From Phycisphaerales bacterium UBA3190 (GTDB taxonomy: Bacteria > Planctomycetota > Phycisphaerae > Phycisphaerales > UBA1924): a DNA stretch of 15,276 bases. The DNA lies in assembly GCA_002364005.1 (NCBI GenBank), contig DEXG01000007.1, positions 65,819-81,094 on the forward strand, read 5' to 3'. The first letter of the stretch is position 1. Each line of letters begins with the position of its first letter. A program made the position numbers and the translations under genes. Positions 7,378-13,305 of this stretch are shown here, one piece after another. The notes under the pieces are model-generated. The model searched no databases. It was not told where the DNA came from and saw nothing but the letters and a program-made list of their open reading frames with translations.

Positions 7378-8561
7378 TGGCCAAGAAAACCACACAACAA
7401 GATGTGGACTTGCTTGCTGAGCTTGGAGTTGAGGTACAGCCGGAGAAGCAGGTCAAGTTCACACCTCGCGAGGAGCGGATCATCGCGGGCTTCGAGGACA
7501 TCCAGCGCTTTGTCGAAGAGCACGGGCGTCTCCCGATGCACGGGGAAGATCGTGACATATTCGAGCGGCTGTACGCGATCCGTCTCGATCGTATTCGACA
7601 GTTGAAGGATTGCATGTCGCTCCTCGAGCAGTTCGACAAGGATGGCCTGCTGAAGGTCGATGGTGCTGCTGAGAGAGCTGCGGAGCCGGAATCTGATGAG
7701 GAACTACTCGCTGCGCTCGGCGTCGAGGCTCAAGGTGAAAGTGATATCACCAAGCTCCAGCATGTTCGTTCCCAAACGGACAGGAAGGCCGCAGAGGAAA
7801 TCGCGCGGCGTGAGCCATGCGAGGACTTTAAGAAGTACAAGCCGTTGTTCGATCAAGTCAAAGCTGAGCTGGATTCAGGGAAGCGACAGACGCTTGAGTT
7901 CAAGCAAGACGCGGCCGCTGTCGAGGAAGGGGAGTTCTTCATCCTCGGCGGCATCATGGCATATGTCGAGAGTATCGGCGAACTGAAAAAGACAGACTTC
8001 GATCGCGAGGATGGTCGTATCAGAGTGATCTTTGCCAATGGCACCGAGTCCAATATGCTGCTGCGATCATTTCAGCGAGCGTTGTACAAGACGGATAACA
8101 GCCGGCGCATCTCGACTCCTCCCCCGATGTTCACGGACGAGATCGACGATGACGATACGGAGTCTGGGCATATCTATGTGCTCCGAAGCTTGTCGAACGA
8201 TGAGTTCATTGCAGAGAACCGCAAGGCCATCCATAAGATTGGCGTGACCGGCGGCAGCGTGAAGAGTCGAATTGCGAACGCAAAGAAGGACCCGACGTAT
8301 CTGTTGGCAGAGGTCGAAATCGTTCAGACCTTCAAGCTCGCAAATATCAACCGTAAAAAGCTGGAGCAGCTACTTCAGAGATTCTTCGCGCCAGCCCGAA
8401 TCGATATGCGACTCAGGGACCGTTTCGGGAGTGCCGTTGAGCCCAAAGAATGGTTCTTAGTTCCCCTTCCCGCGATCGGAGAAGCCGTTGAGCTAATTAT
8501 GCGTGGCGAGCTCCACGAATATCGGTATGACGAGAGCCAAGCGAAAATCGTGGAGGCTTGA
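7377..8561 (+). CDS. GIY-YIG nuclease family protein (T5orf172-type, YeeC-like)
   Basis: This 394-residue protein ends in a GIY-YIG-type nuclease domain (about 262-390). The first strand is GHIYVLRS (264-271). The second is HKIGVT (286-291). The conserved arginine is R298 and the metal-binding glutamate is probably E330 in KKLEQLLQRFF. Upstream, residues about 185-250 form the conserved region that precedes this domain in related proteins (EFFILGG, RVIFANGTESNMLLRSFQRALY). The N-terminus holds RFVEEHGRLP (44-53) and two copies of a LLAxLGVExQ motif (12-21 and 110-119). I chose ATG 7377, overlapping the helicase stop as TGATG; a GTG at 7374 would add one residue. As the last gene after a methyltransferase and a helicase, it is the likely cleaving subunit of the system. 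The catalytic GIY and YIG motifs are diverged (HIYVL, HKIG), as is common in this subfamily. Confidence 0.8.
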   Translation: MAKKTTQQDVDLLAELGVEVQPEKQVKFTPREERIIAGFEDIQRFVEEHGRLPMHGEDRDIFERLYAIRLDRIRQLKDCMSLLEQFDKDGLLKVDGAAERAAEPESDEELLAALGVEAQGESDITKLQHVRSQTDRKAAEEIARREPCEDFKKYKPLFDQVKAELDSGKRQTLEFKQDAAAVEEGEFFILGGIMAYVESIGELKKTDFDREDGRIRVIFANGTESNMLLRSFQRALYKTDNSRRISTPPPMFTDEIDDDDTESGHIYVLRSLSNDEFIAENRKAIHKIGVTGGSVKSRIANAKKDPTYLLAEVEIVQTFKLANINRKKLEQLLQRFFAPARIDMRLRDRFGSAVEPKEWFLVPLPAIGEAVELIMRGELHEYRYDESQAKIVEA

Positions 8562-8601
8562 TGTCTCAACGGGAAACTTAGGCGAGTTTTACAGAAGGCC
8601 C

Positions 8602-8637
8602 TTGACGCCGTGATTCAACCGTGATACGGTGAATCAC
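8602..8637 (+). promoter_or_regulatory. Promoter and palindromic operator of the RHH-xis-int operon
   Basis: A long inverted repeat reads GTGATTCAACCGT (8610-8622), a 3-base centre, then ACGGTGAATCAC (8626-8637): twelve pairs with one unpaired A. It ends one base before the ATG at 8639. TTGACG (8602-8607) is a fair -35 box. The 17-base-spaced -10 candidate TACGGT (8625-8630) is weak and lies inside the palindrome. There is no Shine-Dalgarno sequence, so translation probably starts leaderless or with a very short leader. Ribbon-helix-helix repressors bind such repeats, so autoregulation by the first gene product is likely. Confidence 0.6.
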
Positions 8638-8638
8638 C

Positions 8639-8995
8639 ATGTCAAGAACCCAGATCTCCATCAAGCTCGACTCCGACCTCCTCGAACGCATCGACAATCT
8701 CGCCGAGGACATCAATGTCACTCGCACCGCCATCATCGAGCAGGCCATCAAAAACGACCTCCCCGAGCAGGAATCGTTCCACAAGAGCCTCGAAAACCCA
8801 CTCATCAACGCGATGCATGAAAAGCTGACCTCGCCAACGGTCATGCGGCTGCTGGCGAAGCTGGCACACACTGATATGACGGATGACGAGATCGACGAGA
8901 TCGTCAACAAGGGCCCGCGCCAGCGTGAAGCCGCCAAGAAACGGGTGGCCAAGAAGAAGCAATCCAAGAGCACAAAGGAGGAGGGGGCATCATGA
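8639..8995 (+). CDS. Ribbon-helix-helix (CopG/Arc-like) DNA-binding regulator
   Basis: This is a 118-residue protein. Residues 3-10 (RTQISIKL) form the DNA-contacting beta strand, and DSDLLERIDNLAEDINVTRTAIIEQAIKND form the two helices of a ribbon-helix-helix fold. The central part (about 55-90) is helical. The C-terminus is a strongly basic tail (AKKRVAKKKQSK) that may add nonspecific DNA binding. It opens the operon that also holds the excisionase-like and integrase genes, and its start sits against a palindrome suited to an RHH dimer-of-dimers. The likely role is to repress or tune excision and integration. An antitoxin role is possible, but no toxin-like partner gene is adjacent. The stop overlaps the next start as ATGA (8992-8995). 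Confidence 0.8.
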   Translation: MSRTQISIKLDSDLLERIDNLAEDINVTRTAIIEQAIKNDLPEQESFHKSLENPLINAMHEKLTSPTVMRLLAKLAHTDMTDDEIDEIVNKGPRQREAAKKRVAKKKQSKSTKEEGAS

Positions 8996-9186
8996 AGCGT
9001 CTCCCAGGTTATCTCACGAAAACAGAAGTCGCCGACCTCTACGGGGTCGATGAGAAGACGGTCGATCGTCGGCGTAAAACCGAACCGCTGCTGCAAGGCT
9101 GGGTGAAGGCCGGTAAGCGTGTCTTGTGTCCAAAGGAAGTCGCCGAGCGGTATCTCGAATATGCATTAAAGCGTGGAAAGATCTGA
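8992..9186 (+). CDS. Excisionase-like helix-turn-helix protein
   Basis: This 64-residue protein has the MerR/excisionase-type helix-turn-helix: YLTKTEVADLYGVDEKTVDRR spans residues 7-27, followed by a short wing segment (GWVKAGKRVLCPKEVAERYL). This is the size and pattern of small recombination directionality factors that bend DNA at attachment sites and push the integrase toward excision. A strong Shine-Dalgarno stretch AAAGGAGGAGGGG (8974-8986) lies upstream within the preceding gene. The stop overlaps the integrase ATG (TGATG). Position between the regulator and the integrase supports the excisionase role, though such proteins also act as transcription regulators. Confidence 0.75.
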   Translation: MKRLPGYLTKTEVADLYGVDEKTVDRRRKTEPLLQGWVKAGKRVLCPKEVAERYLEYALKRGKI

Positions 9187-10574
9187 TGCCTCCCTCAGTT
9201 TTCAAACGCGACGGCCGCAAGAACTACTACGCCTCAATCCAAGGGCGTGTGGTCTCAACCGGCGAGTCTGACCAGCGCGTGGCCTTGAAGATCGCGACTG
9301 AAATGGAATCGGTCGGCATCGAAGCGTACCGCAAGGGCAAACGCACACTCGGCGAGTACCTCCCAGACCTGATCGAACTCCACCTGAAGCACCTCAAGGA
9401 TGTCGATGGCCGCGATAAGACCCACATACGCAAGAAACGCCAAATGCTCATGCTGCCGATCGAGCAAGGCATCTTCAAGCAGTTGAAGCATGTCTCGAAG
9501 CAGACATTCGAGCCGTGGTGGTCTGAGCTGCCTAGCGGCCCCAAAACGCGAAACGAGTACCTGACCGCATGGTTCGTGTTCCTCGACTGGCTCGTCTATG
9601 AGGGCAAGCTCAATCAGAATCCGCTCAGAGGTCGAATCAAGCGTGCGAAGGTGCCACGGCATTCAGACCGGGCACGACGCGCCTACACCCCAGAGGAGAT
9701 ATCGAGACTCCTCTCAGTCGCCGGGAAGCATGAACTGCTCTACCTCACCGCGATCGGTACCGGTGCCCGCTTCAATGAGCTGAAACAACTGCTCTGGGAG
9801 GATGTCCACGAGGCCGAGCCAGAACCATTCATCACGCTCCGTCCAGAAACGACGAAGAACCGCAAGGGACGGGTTCAGTTCATCTCGCACGAGCTGGCAA
9901 GCCAGTTCGCAGAAGCTCGCAACAAAGCCAAGACTGACAAAGTCTTCCGGCAAATGCCGAGCGATCACACAATCAACAAACACATCAGCCAGGCTGGCAT
10001 CGAGAAAAAGACCGATGAGGGCATCGCATGCTTCCACAGTCTGAGGCACACCTACACCACCACGATTGCCAGGATGACCAAAGACCCTCGCGTCGCCCAG
10101 CGTATGGCCGACCATGCGGATATCACGACAACCCAGCGATACCTCCACACTGGACGTTCGGAGCAGGCCGAGGTCATGGCCCAGTTCCCCCGCTTCAGGA
10201 GCCCCGAGCGCGCAGTAAAGCGCGCAGTGGGGGTGGTCCAAAGTGGTCAAAACGAGACCAACGATGGACTATCGAAGTCCATCGTTGAGCGGTCTCAAGT
10301 GTCTGGGAATGAGCCATTTAGACCCGCAAAGTACGGCCGTGTCCAAGATGGTCCAAGAATGGAGCCGGGGGGAATCGAACCCCCGTCCCGATGTCGTCCG
10401 CGCAGCGCTTCTACGTGTGTAGTCATCTGTTTAATCTCGACCTCACACCGGGAGATGACGCCCTGTGCTTTGGTCCAGCCGCTCGAAACCTCCTCGCCAA
10501 CACCCCAAGAGGCGCCAAGTGTTGACCAGCCTGATAATCGTGATCACGTGCCGTATCAGACATCAAGCCCGTGA
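9186..10574 (+). CDS. Tyrosine recombinase (integrase) whose reading frame crosses the ssrA attachment site
   Basis: As read here it is 462 residues. An N-terminal arm-binding segment opens it (KRDGRKNYYASIQGRVVSTG), then a SAM-like core-binding domain, then the catalytic domain. The catalytic set is complete: R195 in GARFNEL, a lysine in TTKNRKGR, H284 and R287 in HSLRH, H310 in ADHADI, and the nucleophile Y319 in TQRYLHTG. I chose ATG 9186, overlapping the previous stop; a GTG at 9126 would add 20 residues encoded antiparallel to nothing conserved. The catalytic domain ends near residue 330. Residues ~330-391 are low-complexity element sequence. From M392 on, the frame reads antisense through the tmRNA gene, giving the telltale GGIEPPSR. 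That tail cannot be part of the protein in the excised circle, so its C-terminus depends on integration state. Confidence 0.85.
   Translation: MPPSVFKRDGRKNYYASIQGRVVSTGESDQRVALKIATEMESVGIEAYRKGKRTLGEYLPDLIELHLKHLKDVDGRDKTHIRKKRQMLMLPIEQGIFKQLKHVSKQTFEPWWSELPSGPKTRNEYLTAWFVFLDWLVYEGKLNQNPLRGRIKRAKVPRHSDRARRAYTPEEISRLLSVAGKHELLYLTAIGTGARFNELKQLLWEDVHEAEPEPFITLRPETTKNRKGRVQFISHELASQFAEARNKAKTDKVFRQMPSDHTINKHISQAGIEKKTDEGIACFHSLRHTYTTTIARMTKDPRVAQRMADHADITTTQRYLHTGRSEQAEVMAQFPRFRSPERAVKRAVGVVQSGQNETNDGLSKSIVERSQVSGNEPFRPAKYGRVQDGPRMEPGGIEPPSRCRPRSASTCVVICLISTSHREMTPCALVQPLETSSPTPQEAPSVDQPDNRDHVPYQTSSP
10207..10296. repeat. Direct repeats and a perfect 12-bp hairpin in the integrase 3' end
   Basis: AGCGCGCAGT occurs at 10207-10216 and again at 10219-10228. 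GTCCAAA (10236-10242) and GTCAAAA (10246-10252) are ten bases apart. A perfect 12-base inverted repeat follows: CAACGATGGACT (10259-10270) and AGTCCATCGTTG (10276-10287) around a 5-base loop, with outer arms GAGACC (10254-10259) and GGTCTC (10291-10296). This lies between the catalytic domain and the tmRNA 3' end. The arrangement fits integrase or excisionase arm sites, or a hairpin that limits read-through into ssrA. There is no T-run, so it is not a standard terminator. Confidence 0.55.
10341..10390. other. Probable attachment site (attL or attR) at the ssrA 3' end
   Basis: The tmRNA T-arm and acceptor 3' strand (10361-10390 region) mark the place where ssrA-targeting integrases cross over. 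Just outside it are two direct repeats GTCCAAGA at 10341-10348 and 10351-10358, one helical turn apart, related to the GTCCAAA/GTCAAAA pair at 10236-10252. The exact core cannot be fixed without the other element end. CCA is not encoded after the acceptor stem (the bases read ATTC). Confidence 0.55.
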
Positions 10575-10709
10575 TCCACAGCCGTATTAGGCTGCGAGTG
10601 CGTACTGCGGTTCGGCAGATATAAAGTTGCGTACTTTTTACGAGGCTAACACGCTCCTCGACACGCCACACTGTGCATTCCCGACTCGGTCGAATGCCGC
10701 TTCGGCCCC
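10360..10709 (-). ncRNA. ssrA: Transfer-messenger RNA (tmRNA)
   Basis: Read on the minus strand, the RNA begins GGGGCCG (10709-10703) and ends CGGCTCC-A (10367-10360). These pair to form the seven-base acceptor stem with one G-U pair. The 3' part has a T-arm GGGGG-TTCGATT-CCCCC and the 5' part the conserved GGCATTCGACC, both standard tmRNA landmarks. The length of ~350 bases is normal for the one-piece form. The tag frame ends TAC-GCA-CTC-GCA-GCC-TAA, encoding YALAA. tmRNA with SmpB rescues stalled ribosomes and marks the nascent protein for proteolysis. CCA is not encoded and must be added. The 3' end abuts the integrated element, yet the acceptor and T-arm are intact, so the gene should be functional. 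Confidence 0.93.
10587..10616 (-). other. tmRNA proteolysis tag reading frame
   Basis: Nine codons and a stop on the minus strand encode AEPQYALAA. The resume codon is taken as GCC (10616-10614), preceded by UAUCU. The YALAA ending is the usual ClpXP/ClpAP degron form. The resume codon is inferred by alignment to known tags; the frame upstream is also open (ending in FIS), so the exact first residue is not certain. Confidence 0.8.
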
Positions 10710-10999
10710 AAGTCACACGCCGAACATCGTCGTGCACTCAATGATACGCATTCCAGTCATCAAGGTTCGCCTTCGCCCGAGAACCCGTCGTATACACCCA
10801 TCCCGAATAAGAAGGCGAGGGGCTCCCACCCGCTACGAACCAGGCCGCGGATAACGAGCACGGACCTAAAAATTTTAGGGCGGTTGCGTCGATACCCAGC
10901 TTTTCCGGTTGAATTGAGGGTGTATTCGTGTAGATTGGGTGGGACTACCCCGCCTCTTTTGCGTGGAGTCGCATCCAATTCTCGAAGGGGAGAGCAGAC
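10710..10999. promoter_or_regulatory. Intergenic region with divergent control of ssrA and the haloperoxidase-like gene
   Basis: No gene is seen in this 290-base gap. It holds a palindrome CCTAAAA-a-TTTTAGG (10865-10879) and an inverted repeat TCGCCTTC (10767-10774) / GAAGGCGA (10811-10818). A plausible rightward promoter is TTGAAT (10909-10914), 16 bases, TAGATT (10931-10936). AAGGGGAG (10985-10992) is a good ribosome site seven bases before ATG 11000. I could not find a convincing -35/-10 pair for ssrA. Confidence 0.4.
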
Positions 11000-13168
11000 A
11001 TGAAGAAAACCACTCTGATCAGCGTGTGCGCTGGGTTGGCGTTGGCTTCTACCCTCGCATCCGCTCAGGCGGTGCGAGGCGTCAGTGCCAATGCCAAGGC
11101 CAACGCCGTACCAACAACGAAAATGGCCCCGCTTGAGCATCCCTCAACTGCGGTCCGCCGCCAGCTGGCTGAGCAGCGTGGTTTGACCCACTCTGTCGCT
11201 CGTATGTGGAGTGAGGCCCTGCTGGACTCGATCCGCCACGATTTGGCCCGCCCGACGGTCCACGCTCGCAACCTGTACCATACTTCCGCAGCAATGTGGG
11301 ACGCATGGGCCGCCTTTGATGCACAAGCAGACCAGGTGTTCCATATTGAGAAAATGGAAGCCGCCGATGCTGAGGCCGCACGCAACGAGGCGATCAGCTA
11401 CGCGATGTACCGCTTGCTGCGTCATCGTTTCATGCTCTCGCCTGCCGCACCCTTCGCGTTCCCTGAGTACGACGCGCTGATGAGCGATCTTGGGTACGAT
11501 ACAAGCTACACCGATACACAGGCGGCCACGCCCGCGGCACTTGGCAATCGAATTGCGCAAACCATCATCGACTACGGGCTCAACGATGGCTCCAACGAGC
11601 AGCTCGGGTATGCCAACCTGATCTACGAGCCAATCAACCCGCCGCTCTTGCCCGAGTTCCCGGGTAACCCCGACCTGCTGGACCCCAACCGCTGGCAGCC
11701 GCTGGCGCTCGAGTTCTTCGTGGATCAGTCGGGTAACCCGATCCCGACCGGTTACCCTGATGCCCTGAGCCCTGAATGGGGCCTGGTTGCTCCGTTCTCG
11801 CTCAACGAGAACGATCTTGAGATCAAACAGCGCGAAGGCTTCGATTGGTATGTCTGGCACAACCCAGGCAACCCGCCGTACCTCAATGGCGAGGGCGATG
11901 CCCGATACAAGTGGGGCAATGAAATGGTCGTCCTCTGGTCAGCGCACCTCGACCCAAGCGACGGCGTCATGATCGACATTTCGCCAGCTTCCTTTGGTAA
12001 CTCGCCTCTGCCGACTGTGGAAGATGAGCAGGATTACTACAAATGGATCGAAGGCGGCGATTGGAGCCCGGGGCATGACATCAACCCCGTGACCGGCTTG
12101 CCATACGAGCCGCAGATCGTCCCCCGTGGCGATTTCGGCCGTATCCTCGCCGAGTTCTGGGCCGACGGCCCCGACTCGGAAACACCTCCCGGACACTGGT
12201 TCTCGATCCTTCACTATGTGTCTGATCACCCGGAGCATGAGAACCGGTTCATGGGACAGGGGCCGATCCTCGATCCGCTCGAGTACGATGTCAAGTCATA
12301 CCTCGTCCTCGGTGGCGGCATGCACGATATCGCCATCGCGTCCTGGTCTGTCAAGGGTTACCACGACTACATCCGTCCGGTCTCGGCGATCCGTCACATG
12401 TGTGATCTGGGCCAGTGCTCCGATCCGGAAGGACCGAGCTACCACCCGCAGGGAATCAACCTTGTCGAGGGGTACATCGAGGTCGTGACCGCAGAATCCA
12501 CCGCTGCCGGCGAACGCCATGAGCATCTTGCCGGCAACGAAGGCAAGGTCGCGATCATGGCATGGAAGGGTCCGGATTTCATCGACGACCCCGATAACGA
12601 TGTCGCGGGTGTGGACTGGATCCTCGCCGAGAACTGGTGGCCCTACCAGCGTCCCAGCTTCGTGACCCCGCCGTTCCCCGGCTATGTCTCGGGTCACTCG
12701 ACCTACTCGCGCGGTGCCGCCGAGATCATGACGCTGCTCACCGGTTCACAGTTCTTCCCGGGCGGCATGGGTGAGTTCGAAGCACCCATGAACGAGTTCC
12801 TCGTCTTCGAGGATGGCCCGTCCATGGATATCACGCTCCAGTGGGCAACCTATCAGGACGCTTCTGACCAGACCTCCATGTCTCGCATCTGGGGTGGTAT
12901 CCATCCACCCGCAGACGACATCCCCGGTCGTCATATGGGCGCCGCGATCGGCCCCGAGGCGTTCACCGAAGCTCGCCGGTACTTCAACGGGCTCAAGTCA
13001 TGCCCCGCAGACTTCAACCCCGATGGTGCCGTCAACTTCTACGATGTTGGGTTCTATATCCAGACCTACCTCAACAACGACACCCTCGCTGACATGAACG
13101 GCGATCTCCAGCTCAACGCACTCGATGTCATGGACTTCCTGACCTCGTACACCAACGGCTGCCCCTGA
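11000..13168 (+). CDS. Secreted vanadium-dependent haloperoxidase/PAP2-superfamily protein with dockerin-like tail
   Basis: This 722-residue protein has an export signal (MKKTTLISVCAGLALASTLASA, cleavage near residue 22-24). All three metal-oxoanion-binding motifs of vanadium haloperoxidases and PAP2 acid phosphatases are present with correct spacing: K452-x6-R459-P460, S564-G565-H566, and S628-R629-x5-H635-x3-D639. These bind vanadate or phosphate, with H566 and H635 as the usual acid-base and ligand histidines. The C-terminus (668-722) is Cys-Pro-Ala-Asp followed by two EF-hand-like Asp loops (DFNPDGAVNFYD, DMNGDLQLNALD) and a final Cys-Pro. This is the planctomycete dockerin-like tail, probably calcium-binding and used for anchoring or protein contacts. 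Whether it oxidises halides or dephosphorylates cannot be told from the motifs. The gene stands alone, has a good ribosome site and ends before a strong terminator. Confidence 0.85.
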   Translation: MKKTTLISVCAGLALASTLASAQAVRGVSANAKANAVPTTKMAPLEHPSTAVRRQLAEQRGLTHSVARMWSEALLDSIRHDLARPTVHARNLYHTSAAMWDAWAAFDAQADQVFHIEKMEAADAEAARNEAISYAMYRLLRHRFMLSPAAPFAFPEYDALMSDLGYDTSYTDTQAATPAALGNRIAQTIIDYGLNDGSNEQLGYANLIYEPINPPLLPEFPGNPDLLDPNRWQPLALEFFVDQSGNPIPTGYPDALSPEWGLVAPFSLNENDLEIKQREGFDWYVWHNPGNPPYLNGEGDARYKWGNEMVVLWSAHLDPSDGVMIDISPASFGNSPLPTVEDEQDYYKWIEGGDWSPGHDINPVTGLPYEPQIVPRGDFGRILAEFWADGPDSETPPGHWFSILHYVSDHPEHENRFMGQGPILDPLEYDVKSYLVLGGGMHDIAIASWSVKGYHDYIRPVSAIRHMCDLGQCSDPEGPSYHPQGINLVEGYIEVVTAESTAAGERHEHLAGNEGKVAIMAWKGPDFIDDPDNDVAGVDWILAENWWPYQRPSFVTPPFPGYVSGHSTYSRGAAEIMTLLTGSQFFPGGMGEFEAPMNEFLVFEDGPSMDITLQWATYQDASDQTSMSRIWGGIHPPADDIPGRHMGAAIGPEAFTEARRYFNGLKSCPADFNPDGAVNFYDVGFYIQTYLNNDTLADMNGDLQLNALDVMDFLTSYTNGCP

Positions 13169-13202
13169 GCCGCTGACCCGCGTTGACCGTTCTCATACAA
13201 AG

Positions 13203-13236
13203 AACCCCCGCTCGTTTGAGCGGGGGTTTTCATTTT
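13203..13236 (+). terminator. Rho-independent terminator, probably bidirectional
   Basis: AACCCCCGCTC (13203-13213) and GAGCGGGGGTT (13218-13228) form an 11-base perfect stem with a GTTT loop, followed by a T-rich run ending at 13236. It lies 35 bases after the haloperoxidase-like gene. Read on the minus strand, the same stem is followed by TTCTTTGT, so it may also stop transcription of the convergent gene ending at 13306. Confidence 0.9.
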
Positions 13237-13305
13237 CATACCGATTGAATCCGATCGGATCGCGCCCGAGCCCCAAGCCCGAGCACAAGTCCCAGCCCGG
13301 ATCCA

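Larger units (their letters stand above)
1..10360. mobile_element. Integrated mobile element (left end outside window), inserted at the 3' end of ssrA
   Basis: A tyrosine integrase and an excisionase-like gene sit directly against the 3' end of the tmRNA gene, with a rolling-circle-type replication initiator further left and a restriction-like operon and a toxin-antitoxin-like pair between them. All genes run rightward and most are linked by 1-4 base overlaps. This is the usual layout of an integrative element: recombination genes beside the attachment site and accessory cargo behind. The right boundary is placed at the tmRNA 3' end, because integrases targeting tRNA and tmRNA genes normally restore the 3' end of the target. 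I saw no second copy of the ssrA 3' segment in 1-10,350, so the other end must lie left of the window. No conjugation or capsid genes are visible here. Confidence 0.75.

Noticed and set aside
2528..8561. DISARM or BREX system
   Set aside because: There is a helicase and a methyltransferase, but no DrmA/DrmB-type proteins, phospholipase D gene, PglZ or BrxC-type ATPase.
9126..9185. GTG-initiated 20-residue N-terminal extension of the integrase
   Set aside because: It lies inside the excisionase-like gene in another frame. ATG 9186 overlaps the upstream stop as TGATG, and the conserved integrase N-terminus begins there.
1..10350. Second copy of the ssrA 3' end marking the left element boundary
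   Set aside because: I looked for the T-arm/acceptor segment by eye and found no convincing copy; the GC hairpins at 34-82 do not match it.
10360..10574. C-terminal domain of the integrase with a conserved GGIEPPSR motif
   Set aside because: This peptide is the translation of the antisense strand of the tmRNA T-arm and acceptor, a well-known artefact, and not a protein domain.
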